Shown piece after piece: positions 27,101 through 42,000 of a DNA stretch of 64,000 bases (position 1 is the stretch's first letter; each line of letters opens with the position of its first letter). The DNA is from Echinarachnius parma. Taxonomy: Eukaryota; Echinodermata; Echinoidea; Clypeasteroida; Echinarachniidae. A program made the position numbers and the translations under genes. The stretch covers positions 1-64,000 of the forward strand of contig JBAMJV010003383.1 in NCBI GenBank assembly GCA_037951105.1, written 5' to 3'. The notes under the pieces are model-generated. The model did not search any database. It was not told the origin of the DNA and saw only the letters and a list, made by a program, of their open reading frames with translations.

Positions 27101-30100
27101 TACATATTTACATTTTTGTATACACAAATAACCGAAATGTCCATCAAATGATATTTTAACTTGTCTCATATCAACGCATGTGCTTCATCGCCCTGCATAA
27201 ATGGAGCGATCTGTAAGGAGCTTGTAAATGGATACAACTGTACCTGTGTTGCAGGATATGCAGGAATACACTGCGCTACTGGTATGGAAATCACATTTCC
27301 TTAAAAAATAATTAATTTGAATTTATATCGTGTGTAAGTTCCATGTAAACTGGTAAAGATCAAACGCATACGCACATAATTGACTCACAAACCGCACATC
27401 TACACACTTATATGCGCACGCATTAATATATCTTCAATTTGTGATCAACGTATTTACATCTATTTCTATATAAATAACCAAGATGTCCATAAACTGATCA
27501 TCTTACTTGTATCAAATTACAGATATCGACGAATGTGCTTCATCTCCCTGTATTAACGGAGCGACCTGTACGGACCTTGTGAATGGATACAACTGTTCGT
27601 GTGCTGCAGGATACGCAGGAATACATTGCGATACAGGTATGACATTATCACTACGTCATACGAAATAAATACGTTTGACGTCTTTTTAGTGTAAAAGCAA
27701 TTCATACAAAACTTGGATATATAAAACGAACACAAACATGTCTGATTCACAAATAGAAACACACAAAAACGTGTACATACACTATCCATTGTGTGTATAT
27801 ATGCGTCTTTACCTTTACAGATAAACGAAATGTCTATAACGGATCTGTAAGCTAAGAATGGACTGTTTTGTTTGTATCTGTTCGATAGCTGTGAAGTGCC
27901 AAATTCCGGAATTCCCCTCCAATGTAACATCAGATGCGACTTGCGCACAAGGGTCCTTCATTGAGTACGGAGGACAGTGTGATTTTGATTGTCAGCAGGG
28001 ATATACCCTGATCGGTATCTCGTCTCTAGTCTGTCAAGCCAACGGGTCATTGTCAGCCGATCTACCAGTGTGTCAGAGTATGTCTTCCACACCCTTTTTT
28101 CTCACGATTGTACACATTTATTACATGCTTTATAATCCTTAAATACATTTAACTAGAGATATGATAAAGTTTATCATCGTGCACTATTAATTGTAGAATG
28201 ATAGAATTGACAAAGGCGACATATCATAATGATAATACAAAGGGAACATGATATCCATTATTTTACTGCTTGTTCCACATCGGGTCTTCTTTTTTGCGAA
28301 ATAATTTCGCAAACTAATATATAATTACGAACATAACCAATATAAAATATCATTTACAATTAGCTAATAGCCATAATAAAGTGTCCTTTGATCTAACTGA
28401 TCATTTCAAGTAATGTGTAAGCGGAGGCATCACTGTCGTCCTACCGCAGGATCCCACATTTATCGGTTTTGCGCGCAGTTGTAAATTGCGCGCTCTCGAA
28501 CTTCGTTCTAAGTGGGAGGCCGCGGTCATAGAATTATGCATAAACAAACCAACTCGTCCCGCTCAGCTGGTGCGCGCTATGAAATGCATGTTTTGATTTC
28601 GCGCGCATTGTTCCCTTGCGGGCCTCTGCGGAATCCCTCTGCTTCCCGCTATATATCGCTTATCGGATTCCCTAAACATATAATTTCTGTAGTTAAATAT
28701 GACACATCTTCAATTACTGAAATGCTGAAAAATACTAAACTAAGCCATACATTTAAATTGATCACATAAAATAGTTCAACGACAAAATAACTAGCCACTC
28801 AGAGTGGTCCAATTGATATTCATTTGGTCCTTTGCATAACGTACGATATAATAATCTGACTTAGTAAAATACGCGTCGTTGATTGTCTAAACACAGTCAT
28901 ATGAATGGGTGTCAAATTGGTATGACAACATGGCCAGAGAGTTATGACACCCTTCTGGCGCGCGCTGCCAAATTGCATTATGACGTCACAATGAGAACCA
29001 CAGGTTCACGTACTCTACGCGTATCGTATGTTGTTTTGGCATTTCTTTTTCAAATGCATGAATTTGTATTAGCCCGCGGGTTTAGCCAGATGATATAACA
29101 GTTGCTAACTTTGTCGTCGGGAAATCACGGAATGTTCCCTCCACCACCAGTTAACCACTGTATAATAATAAAACATTTATATAGCGCAGCTACTAACATA
29201 ATTATTTACTCTACTGCGCTTAAATAATTATTTACGGTTTATATCGAACAGTCACTAATTTCTGCTCCAAGATGCCCCGCGTCTGCCCCGTTGCTTCCAA
29301 GTGCATCCCAAGATTCAACTCGTATTCGTGCGAGTGCCTTGTCGGGTACAGAGCGGAGAACAACACCAACGGTATCGTGTGCTCGGACATTGACGAGTGT
29401 GGGCTGCAGCCTCCACCGTGCCACGCCCATGCGCTGTGCAACAATATGGCGGGAAACTACCAGTGCTTCTGTGACGAGGGGTACGAGGGTGATGGGAGAC
29501 AGTGTATAGGTATAGTTTCACTTTCACATCTTAAATAGATGGAATGATCAGCATGGGGTGGATATTTTGGTTAATGTGGTATCGATTGACCAAGGTTAGG
29601 TCATTTTTTAATAGATATTTATATACACATCACTGACAAAGTTTAAAAATAGGAAAGTAAACAACCTTTAATATACAGACAAAAAACCCTGACTTGCCCG
29701 TAGAACGTTCTGAGAAGGATTATTTATTTACCTCGGTCATATTAACTATATCTCCTTAAATTAAGTTTTCATCACCCTGTCATAGTGGAGGTATTCGCAG
29801 GGCCTACCTCACATGTAAACGATTAATCCTTTCTACTTTTGGGTTTGAATTTGACATAATCATCTTTAAACAAAGCACATACATTTCAATTTGAATTCCG
29901 GCATTTCAGAACTTCTGTATGTTTTGTCCATTCAGTGTGCCGTCACACTATAGCCACGCTCTGTCTGCGTTCTCGTACTTATAAAAAAAACCAACATTTT
30001 TTCCAAAGCGCAGGGGAAACGCCGACAAATCGAGCGATTAATGACACAATGGTAGCTCGTTCCCGCTCTTGCCACGACCTGAACACGCTCTGCGTACGCT

Positions 30101-32912
30101 TTGGCCACGCTTTCCGAGCTATTCACTGTGCACGCTTGGTGTATCTTTAACAATAGCTCATAACAATGAGACGAGGTCATTTGCTCTACGCTCTGTCTGC
30201 GTTCTCGTTCTCGTAAAAAACCAACATTTTTTTCAAAGCGCAGGGGAAACACGATCTCCATGCACACGCTCTGTGCGATCCAATACCATGTACGAATGTA
30301 GTTGAACACACTCAGTGCGTTTCACGAGGTTGGGTGGAGGGAATGGGGAGGGTTATTATTGTTGACTATCATTGGTAGTAGGAGTAGTGGTAGTAGTGGT
30401 AGTAGTGGTAGTGGTAGTGGTAGTGGCAGTGGTGGCAGTGGTGGTAGTAGTGGTAGTAGTGGTAGTAGTGGTAGTAGTGGTGGTAGTGGTAGTGGTAGTG
30501 GTGGTAGTAGTGGTAGTAGTGATAGTAGTGGTAGTAGTGGTAGTGGTGGTAGTAGTGGTAGATTTTGGACAAAACAATCATATATTTGCGGGAAATATAT
30601 GTTCATAATGCATACATAGGGTGTGTGTATGTCCCCATTCATTGGAGCCTCATATAATTTGTATGCCGCCATGCCACGTTTTAGCCAGAAATTGAGTTTC
30701 CCCCAAATGTACATTATTTTTGCCCGGACATGCCATTTTAAATTGTGATATCATTTTACCTATAGTTGAAACGTGTCAAACTTCGCAATCTATAGCGTCC
30801 ACTAGCAGAAGTGCTGGAATAGATCTGCAAGAATGTCTTTTGTTCAACTTGGGAATGAATGAGAAGATTATGACACTTGTGTGAAAAGATATCCTCCCAT
30901 GCATGGACATACAATAGCCCCTGAACAAAGAGTAGGACGCCGAAGCCCCAAGTTTGTTTTTCAACATGTCCAAAGCGAACGCCGAGCTAGCTACGTCCTG
31001 CTCTTTTGTTCATCGAGCTATTCATGGAAGGATATCTATTGACGCATGTGAGATAATCTTCCCATTCATTGCCCACTGCGTTGCCAATTTGCTAATTTAA
31101 CTTGGTCGCCGCGGGAGCGGCGCCAGAGCGGCCGAGAAAAGTGTAGGATCTAAACAATAGCGAACAATGAACGCCGCTCTCCACACGACCTCAACACGCT
31201 TTCCCCACGTCCTCCCCACGCTTCCAATTTTATGAATGGGGATTAGGAGCGGCGCTAGGTCGGCGCGAGAGCGTAGCTAATGTGACGGGGGTATCAGCGA
31301 CAAACCCATGTGCATCAGCACCCTGCCAGAATCAGGGGACCTGTATGCCGACCTCACCGCTGGACGGGACATACTCCTGCACATGTCGGCAGTCCGACAC
31401 AGGCATCAACTGCAACACCATTATCAAGGAAAACGGTAAGATCATCCATTACAAATGATTGGTATGAATAAGATACATAAACCAACGTACATTATCTATG
31501 GGGATAATGAAAATAATAAATTATGTACAGCAAAAATGTCTACATCACTGTTAGACATGATACGAAACACAGATACACACTTTCCACAACATTGTTGCAT
31601 TACAGACAAGGGTTAAATCCATGTAACTGAAATGATTTGAAATTACCTTTATTTTCTTATCGTTTCTTCAAAGGTATAGTTCAGTTTTGGTAAAGAGGGG
31701 GCTGCACAACATTTGTATGTGTGTGGTAATAAAAAACTGAATCTCAAGTTTGAAACAGCATTATAACTTGAATGAGATGATAAACGTTATTCGATCAAAT
31801 TCGGTTCAGAGACGGCTAAAACATCCCTAAGCCGTTGAAAAAGAAAATGCTTACACTTTTAAAACATGTACAAAATATGTTTTTCAATAGTGTTTGATGA
31901 TCTCTCTATTCAATCCTTATTTCAACAAAACTCACATGCATACTTAAAGGGATAGTTGAGTTCTTCTAAAGAGAGTACAGTTTTGGTCAAACTGAATTTT
32001 AGTAACTAAAACCTGCACCATTACATTAAAAAACTAATAAATATACAAAATTACAAATGACTAAGTAAAAAGCCGGTTATCATTAAACAAGAGCCGTTAA
32101 AAATAATGAGGGCGCTCTCTAAAAACTAATCAGTTACAACTATTATAAATACAATATTGCCCATGTGGTGTTTTTTTTTTTTAAAGTGATTAGAAAGAGA
32201 GATAATCAATAGCTAGGTATTAAAAAACCTCTTTTGTTGACGAGGAAGCATTTTTAAAAATTTTGGTAACGGCTGGTTCAAATTATCCAATAAATGTGGG
32301 ACCCCACATTTTGTTTACAAATGGTTACGTTTTTGGATATTTCAGGCATATCTGAACCGACTTTGGTCAAATAAAGTTTATTCTGTCATTAAAATTGTAT
32401 GCTCTTTCGAATTTTACACACAATTTTTCATTATGTCACAAAATTTGTTTTCGTGTAGCGCCCTCTCTACCGAAACTTAACTATCCCTTTAAACACATGG
32501 GGAAAATGTTTCTTCTACATGGACCCATCTTGGATAAACCTCGATTTCCCACGGAAGTGCCTACAATTAGTGAGTGAAATCTAGTATGAATGTAATAATG
32601 ACGAGGATTTGGGTCCGTATTACATTCATGCTATAGCGCCCTCTTATCACTCTAGGGCCCCGTTGCAGAAAGAGATAAAATCGATCGTAAGTTACGATTG
32701 ATCGTAAGTCAGAAAATTTACGCGTTTCAACCAAACAGATTTGCGCATCTAGAACACGTGATATGACTTACGCTTAATTGCAACTTACGATCGATTTGAT
32801 CTCTTTCTGCAACGGGGCCCTTGTCTAAGCCAACTCCCATACTGTATAGTTTGCATAGTACGGTGGTACATGCAAGAGAAAAAATGACAATTTGGACTCG
32901 CATGTATTGTTT

Positions 32913-32956
<44 letters not shown>

Positions 32957-33056
32957 CTTTAGGGTGCAAGCCTTTGCAAGAGGTCAGGGTTTCTAGAAAA
33001 TGTGTTAAATATGCTTAGTACTTGGTTTTGCAAAGTCCATCAAACAACATAACCTC

Positions 33057-33094
<38 letters not shown>

Positions 33095-36000
33095 TTAACA
33101 CAAGTAACGTGACTGTTAATTATTATAATCACTGTACATTTAAAGTTGTTTTTTACGGCGTTGCCTTACCATAATGTTTAAATATAAGGTTAGTGAATAA
33201 TTATCAACAATATTAATTTGTCCTCGTTTACTCGAAATGAGTGTAATGGACTTGAGCCACTTTTAAATTCAGATACTCAATTTTGTAGACAAAATCGTCG
33301 AAACCCAATGAGTTTTTAGAGAGCGTCATTTTGAGTTTTACAACCTCTTTTTTTAATGATACCAGGCTTTTTTACTTATTCTTTTGATTTATGTTATATC
33401 CAAGGGGTTCACCAAAGGGGGCGCAGCGTGAACCACGGAAAACGAATTTATTCCTCTTAATTTAGTAGATGCTTTCGTTGACGAAAATCAAGCCAAATTC
33501 ACATTTGCCAAGCCAAATACAATGCGAAAAGAAAAACATAATTAATTATTTTTAAATTTTATTGTGGTCATTGATAATCCTTTTGTTTTCACATGCTCAC
33601 CACACACATCTGGAAACATCCGTACTTCTGCAGAGCCCCTTGCGGTGCGGTTTCACCCAGTGTCAGTGGAAGCTCAGCCGTACAGCCGTGTCCTCTTCCA
33701 CTGCTCGTTTGAGAATGCTGAGAGCTTCGATTGGTATAAGATTCCAGAGGTCATCCAGAGATCATCAGCGGCCAGAGAAATAGGTCCCCACTCGTTATAT
33801 ATCCTGCCCTTGCGGAGGACATGGGGTACTACTATTGCCGGGCTTATTTTGAGGAGGGAAATGTCGTCGAAACAAACAGAGCAAAACTCAGACTCAAGGG
33901 TATAAAAAGAAAAAAAACAACTTTATGTCAATTGTTTGAATTTACTCTTAGTATCGCATACTTTATGCTTGGTTAATCGTTAGGTGATACGAATAGCGTA
34001 TCACATATTGTTATTACTCAGCGTGTACTGTCCGTTATCGCATAACATGTCACCATCATCTTTGCTTTATTTATGTAATGTATGTCCCTGTAATAAATCT
34101 GGATCTTGCTGAGATCTTGTTCAGAACATATCAAATTATTATGTCAAAACATATGCTAACGCTACCATGAGCTGTCGTTAATTCCCGTGATCATCTCCGT
34201 TGTTGGATATACCGCAACTTTGGAATAAAAACAAATATTTCAATTGTTTTCTTTTTATTTCAGTACCTTCTATGTGCGTCGTGTATTTAAAATTTGGCTA
34301 GGGATATGATTATGACATGGTCTAAAGTTGCGCATCGCGGCTATTCATTTGACGTAACTGCCCTGTTACGTCATAAACACGTGATTTTATATAAGGTCAA
34401 GGGTCAAGGGCTATAAACATACGGTCCACGTTTCCAAGGTTGTACGGACAACGACATACGCGTACGCGGGCGTCAAAGGGTATACATGCCTGAAAACTTA
34501 TCAAAATTACCTACGAACTAGTTTGCTTTATGTTTTTGGTAATTTTGAGCATTTCGAATTTTTGTTTGCGCGCGCGCTCTCCTGCGCGTAAAATGCACTG
34601 AACGTAAAACAAAATAGTTTGTTTGTTTTACTAGAATCTCTTCCCAATACTTTCCATGGTAAATTAAAACAGATATGGTTTGATATTTGATTTGGGCTAT
34701 TTTGGACATTATGATATCATCCAATGGCAATGAGAAGCGAAAGTTTATCGATTTATAAATATTTTCGACTGTGTATTGTCGCCTTTATTTATCGATACTG
34801 CTCGAATTTGTTTTAAATTTGTATTTGTTGTAGCTAATACTAATGCTCATATGATTCACCCCTCTCCCTCCAAGATCTTCACTGCACTCCTATCACGGGC
34901 ACTGTTGCTTTACGTTGAACGCTATAGAGTAAATGTGCCCTATAATAATGTATATGGTGCCATGCATGCCGTTAGCTAAGGTAGACATATAGAGCGTGCC
35001 CACGTAACTAGGGACTACTTTACAGGGCTGGTGTATGACCTCATTCAACACTGTCGTAACACACAGTGACGTAACGAGTAAATATGTGGGGTCTGAACGA
35101 AATCCGCATCACAACTAGATATTGCGAGGGAGCGAACCGACAGTGTTTGTGTATGCTGGTGTCGGCATGGGCGTTACATTTTGGGTGCGTTCGTCCGCCC
35201 GTCTGTATGCACGTCCGGCGGTCCCGTGCTCGTGATATTAGTGTTTAGAAACGATTTACGTATTTCACCAAACCTAGGTACATTATGTATCTTGTGAAGC
35301 CAATGAACTGATTAGACAGTGCTCATTAGGCCTATACATGTATATGTTAACAAAAATAACTCACTATCGCGATTTGTCATGTAACAGTTAATGTATTGTT
35401 TCCACATTTGGTCCATATATTTGTTTTTAGGAGTCAATGATATGATAATATTTGTTGTCATGTGGTCAAAGTTCAAAGGTCACATGACTCATTATGTTAT
35501 GAACTATTTGATGTATTGTCACCAAACTTGGTACATCTTAGGTACATTTATATCTTGAGAAGCCAATGAACTGATACAAATTGTTGGTCGTCAGGTCGAA
35601 GGTCAAAGGGCACACGGCTCATAACATATGCAACATAGCTTGTTATCGCGATATCTCACGTACCAATTGATGTATTGTCACTTAACTTAGTACAGGAATG
35701 TATGTTGAGGGGCAAATGAATTCATTATATTGTTGGGATAATGAGGTCAAAGGTCAAATGTTACACTGCTCAATATGCATGCTAAAGGTACTCGTCATCG
35801 TGATATCTCAAGAACCGATAGACATATTGTCACCAAGCTCGGTACATGTATCTTAATGAGATAAGTTGTAGGTGATTAGATTTTGAGGTCGTGAGATCAA
35901 ATGTCAAAGGGCTCATTATACATGCAACACAAAAATGTTGCATTGTCAATAAGCTTGGTACACGTATTATGAAGTGATTATGGGTCATGAGTTTAAGGTC

Positions 36001-39000
36001 AATGGTCATGCGTAGCACCTTATACGTCAAAATGATGAATAAAATGTTTAGTTGTACTTGTTGTTTGCCATGACATAACAAATTGCTGGATTGATTATAC
36101 ACAGCAACAAATGGTTACATAACACAATAAGTCATGCCGAAATCATAATACAAATTATAGAGATTATAATTATACAGATTATAGAGATAATCTTATTTTA
36201 GGCGCTATATAAATCGAATATATTATTATTGATAGTATTATTTTTCAAACAGATCTAAAAAGTATGGATGTTTGAAACTAATGTAATGACAAATATAAAT
36301 AGTCTTCCTAACACGTCGTCTTCTTAGCTTGTTGTTATCCGTGTCCAATGATAGTTTAATTGCGCTATGTATAATAATGTGTTGGCTTATTTGAAAACCA
36401 GTGAGCATGGATACTAACAATCATGCTTCTTTTTATTTCCTGGACCATCATCTAAACATGAGTGGATATTTTCATGCGTAAATATACTCCAAAGGATGTA
36501 CACTTCTGAACGTGTTATATTCCTTTATATATCCCATCTTGCATTCAGTAATTGTAATTATTTAGTGTTTATTGTACAGTGAATAAACCTAACAGATCTT
36601 AACTTATTTTTCCGTTCAAAGGTGTTGACAACTTTGGATTGACGGCATCCTTTGATTTGACTTTCAACGCCAGTCTTTCTGATCGGAATTCCGAATATTT
36701 TAAGGAGACGACTAGAATCCTGAACAAATATGTAAGCATTTAAGTATTAAATGTTAAATTGTGTGCGTTTACAATTGTCTCGGATGAACTTTACAGAGTA
36801 GTGTAGGTGTCTGATATTGCGAATGCCCTAGTACACTGTACATGCGTGAAAGATGAAGTTCAAATAATTGAACATGCATATTACACGAAACAAATAAACT
36901 TAGTTTATACAGAAGTATTTGAATTCACTCGAGTAAACGAGAACTGATGAGCATAATTCCTGAAATGCCAGACATGACTTTATTGTTTACTTTGCTTTGT
37001 CAGACGAGTACCACCATTTAGAATAATATATTTTCCTTTACTGAATTACCGCTATTTATACAAGCATGAGGACCTTTCAGACCACTAAACATAATTCAGA
37101 GGAAGGGTCGCTATTCACAATTCACATTGGGAATCACTCCTTATAAGGGTTGCTATTCATGACACAAAACTAGGGTCGCTATTCATAAACTAAAAATGTT
37201 GACACAAAGTAAAAAAAGAGTGGCTATCAGTGTAAAAAGAGGTTAAGATACGATATGGAATCTTATAATGTATAAGAGCAATCAAAACACCGAAGGGCGT
37301 TCTCTAAAAAGCATTGGCTTCAACCATCTTCATAGAAAAGTATGCATGTGATGTTTTGTTGGAATCACGTTTAACCCTAAAAAGGCCGGGCTATTTGAGG
37401 TCTTTCTACGGCCGGGGGGGGGGGCATTATGGCCCCCCCCCCCCCCTTAAGATCTCGGCCGCGAAGCGGCCGATCGCCGTGAAAATTTGCACGCATGATA
37501 AGTGAAGTGTATATAATACAATGGTAATTTCAATCTTTTGAAAAATTCATTAATTTGCATATTTATGGTAATTTATGCAAATAAGGTCATAAAATTCATA
37601 TTTTTGCCCATAAATCATATATTCTTCATAATTAAACATCAGTTTTCAGTACATATATTCTTCAGAGCATTTGGAATTATAATACGACAACAAAATTTGG
37701 AAGAGCTAGGTTCTTCCTCATGTTTTCTATTGTTTTTATAATTTCTTACGTATTTCTTTGTTTTTTTTGCTTATGTATGTTATTGTTTTTGTTGTTCATT
37801 TTATTTCTAACTATAATTTTACTATTTTGAACCCCAAAATCAAAATATAAAATGTAAACAAGACCAAGTAACCAATGATGTACCTCTTTTCACGAAAACT
37901 GATATTTCCATATGTTTTGTACACAATTCACGAAATTGAGCGATTTTCGGGCTGACATGCATAGACAAAAGGTCACGTGACTTTGTAACGGTAGGTCCGA
38001 TTTTCGAAATTTTTAAAATATGCGTAAGACCCAAATGAAAAAAGTCACCAAGCGCGTCATCTTACCGCGTTTTAAAGCAATACAAACACATCAAGGAGGG
38101 GGGGGGGGGGGGCGATGGCATTATGGCCCCCGGCCTTATTAGGGTTAAATAGAGAGATCATCAACAACTATTCAAAAACCTATTTTGAATATTTTGGAAA
38201 AAGTGTCAGAATGTTTAATTTTGTTGTTTAAAACATCGAATTATTCTGGGCCCCATTTTTATTCTAATCGGATATATGTATTGATATTTCAGCCGTTCTG
38301 AACAAATTGTGATCGAATGAAGTTTATCCTAACAGTAAAATTGTATGCTTTTGGAAAAGTTTACACTAAATGTTGATATCTCACACAAACAAATGTGTGG
38401 GCATTGCCCTCTATACAAAAACTTAACTACTCCTTTAACACAAGAGGGGGCCCTTTAGAAAATCTAAATTTCAATCATCTTTTAAAACAAAAATGTTAAT
38501 GTAATATGTGCTAAAAATAATTATTATTCTTCATAATGCGATAAACAAATTGATATTGCAGCTATTTCTTAACCGATTTGATCTAACCATGTTGACTCTG
38601 TCTTTAAAATTGTGTGTTTTTTAAACGTTTACTCTTTGTTTGTCATTACTTAAATTTTCCCGAAACGCCCTCTTAACTCAATTTAAATTAATCTTTAACA
38701 AAATCCCTATAACTTTGTTTAGTTTGACACTTTTCTGTTAGCATCAATTCGATCTTTAATATTGCTCTTTAGATACAAACTGCAGTACAGAATGGCTTTC
38801 GGGAGACCATTGCTGTACAGATCTCCAGTCTTCGGGCTGGTAGCGTGATAGTAGATTCAAATGCATTCGTGTACAACGGATCCTTACCCGATGACCTACA
38901 GATCAGCATGATACGATCACTCCTGGTAGCTCAGACCAAAGCCGACATACCGATGGACCCGGAATCCCTGAAAATATATAGCACTGGTAATTATTGATGA

Positions 39001-42000
39001 TTTTGACAAAATTTACATTGTAACTGTAGAAATATTTTTGTCGAAACATAATTTGTTTAAAGATCTTGATTGAGAAATTATGAGTAGTGTTTAAGAAGGG
39101 CGGTGGTCGTACTTTTTGTGAAATAATTATACATGTACTTTTCACGCGTTTTGTTTCTTTTCATAGTTTCATGTCCGCCATCAAATCTGTCCACACCATA
39201 CGGTCCCGTTTCATTTACGCAGGGAGAAATATATACGAGAATTACTTCTACAGGACCACGATGTCCCGACTACAAAATGAAACGTAAGTTCTCTGATGAT
39301 TTTTCCAGACTGATCATAAGGCCAATTTGGAATATGAAATCAATTTGTTATACCAAAATAAAAACAAACATCTAAAATTTGTTAACTATATCTACTTCTG
39401 CTTGTTCTTGACTCCCTCCAGCTGGAGAACTGTACAATCAGTACACAACATAAAGTTACGATAAAGTTACACCAATGTAGACTAATTTAATTCACGTTCA
39501 TGGTGAATATGCAAAATAAACTCGATCGTAACTGATAGACAATCTGGCATAACTATTTCAGTATGCTCCAGAACACCGAGATTAATCAACCTCGATTTAG
39601 AGCGGCCAGTGTGGTTACACAATGTATGTGGAACATATTGCAGATCTACAGTTATACTACTGAAAAGGTTTATGAAAAATGTTTTAGAATGTTTTACAAT
39701 GTTTTGGCGCGATATAAATGTATAATTATTATTATTATTATTATTATTACAAATATTCGTTCCATAATCCTGATGTGGGAGCTGAGAACTCAACTATCCC
39801 TTTTAATGTAAAAACAAAAACAGAAATAGAACTAATCTGTACCACGTATAAAGCATAATACATTTGGCAATGGTGATTGAACGAATGTGACATGTTAATA
39901 GCTCTAATATAGAATTTTCCGACAGCCCGAAAGTGGGATGTTGATCGCTTGAATGTGGAACGTTAGATAATTTACTCGACATTTTTATTTCGGTTAGCAC
40001 TTCATTCCACATTCATATAACTTTAATACTAATAATAATAACATTGATGGCATTAAAACAGGAGGAACCTATCCCGTGATAGAGGCTTCTTGTGAAGGTG
40101 ACATACTGTTCACCCTGTCACCCTGTTCCTGGGAACTGGTTCCTGTGCCTGACGACTATTGTGGCAGGAACCTGACCGCAGATGAACTTCTTGAAATAGT
40201 TACAAATGTAATGTGTAAAATAATGATCTATGTGTACAATTATATTGCGTATTCTTTCTTCTGTATGGGGGGGGGGGGGGATTAAGATAAGTAGCTTTAT
40301 TTGTTCATTTGAAAGGCAATCAAGTACCCTAGGTGTTTTTGTTTAGACACTCATTTTAGTATGAAGATTTGTAGTAGACTTGCAGGTTAAAATATAATCA
40401 ATATGCGGAACGGTCTATTTAGCAGTCAAAGTTAATTATCATAGAAACGTCGAGTTTGCCTATGATTACGTCTAGCTTATTGTATGATTCTTAAAGGGAT
40501 CTAGTAACTTTGTTCACATGTGCAAAAAGTGATGAAGGGTTGATGCAATGTATAGTGTTGTTATCTCATATGTCCACAGGGTATTGTGTGAAAATTTCAA
40601 GTCAAATGGACATTGCATGGCCAAGTAATGAGCGAAAATGCAAAGTGATATTTGGTGATATTCACTCACTCACTGCATTCACTTTGTACAGGGATGAAAA
40701 ACTCGCCCGGAGTTTTTCTTATCTGAATACTTCAATCGTACATATCTTTGTAACGAAAGGGAAATTTGAAAAACCGAAACCTGTCCCATGATTTTATTGT
40801 TAATACGAATACAACAAGTTATGAGGGAATCGCTAGAACAAAAATTTTATTTTGAGGATTTGGACAATGTTACTAAGTCCCTTTAAACATGTCACTGTTC
40901 TAGTGTTCTGTGAACGGCATTTGTTTTTATCACAAATATGTACAGTCATTCCATATGCAGTGGCCTTCCTTTCTTGCGAATATTCTGACGATTTTTCATG
41001 CGGTTGTGCGCGTATATTCGCGTGTTTATGTGAACGCGAAACGGGAGTCGTCGAGTTGCATGCAGATTAATGTGAAAGCTGAGCCATACTCGAGTTTAAG
41101 CGAGTTATACTGGGCAATCCGGGAAAATATCGTGAGCGCCGCTGATTTCTCACTTCATTCAATATACCAGCACAATATTCCTCTCTACACAATACATTGA
41201 GAAGTCTTCATTACGTGATTGCATATTGATTTATACTGTAAGATATGTACAAAGATGTTATTTAGTTCATTTTGATTGGTCTTTTCTAGACTATAGTGGA
41301 TGAATCAAACGTCAAAGAGGTGGCAGAAGCGGTTGCCGATATTACTGAAAACAGCAAAGAAGTAACAGCAGATGGAGTTGCCTCGGTCGCAGATATATTG
41401 GATACGGTCGTCTCCATTTCGACAGGCGAAGAAACGGTAATTGGATGTATACGCCTACAAAAAAATAACTGGATACTTGTATAAGACCACATATGTCATA
41501 TTCATTTTACGATAAAACATATGATATTGTACCTAAAATTACAGATAAAACGACGCTTTTCAATATTGGCATGAAATCAAGACCAAATGATATCATTCAT
41601 GCATGACTTGTCACTGTCATAACCCACACCAAGGTCAGTTTTCAAAAATAACCAAAATGGTACATCCACATTCATGACTTGGCATAATTTTGTAATACAA
41701 ATGTGACACTCTCTATCTGCAGATGTTTTTTCATGTGACAGCATGGTTACAAATACCACATGGGTATTTTGGCTTGCGAGCTGTAGTGATATAGGCTGAG
41801 CAATAGTGAAATTGTTTGGTAAATCAGTAGAATGCTGAAATTAATAAGATGGCTGCCATGTTCACTGTTACTTAAAAAGTAATGTCAAACAAAGTCAAAA
41901 CAGTGTCAGTAACCCAAAATATGTATAATAAAAAGGCTGTGTGAGTACCACATTATAGATCAGAGTAGATTAAACATGAATGGCAGTAACAGCTTGGTTC

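Noticed and set aside
30302..30714. Overlapping Gly/Ser-, Val-, Thr- and Pro/Leu-rich frames
   Set aside because: All arise from the GGT/AGT microsatellite; no flanking exon structure supports them.
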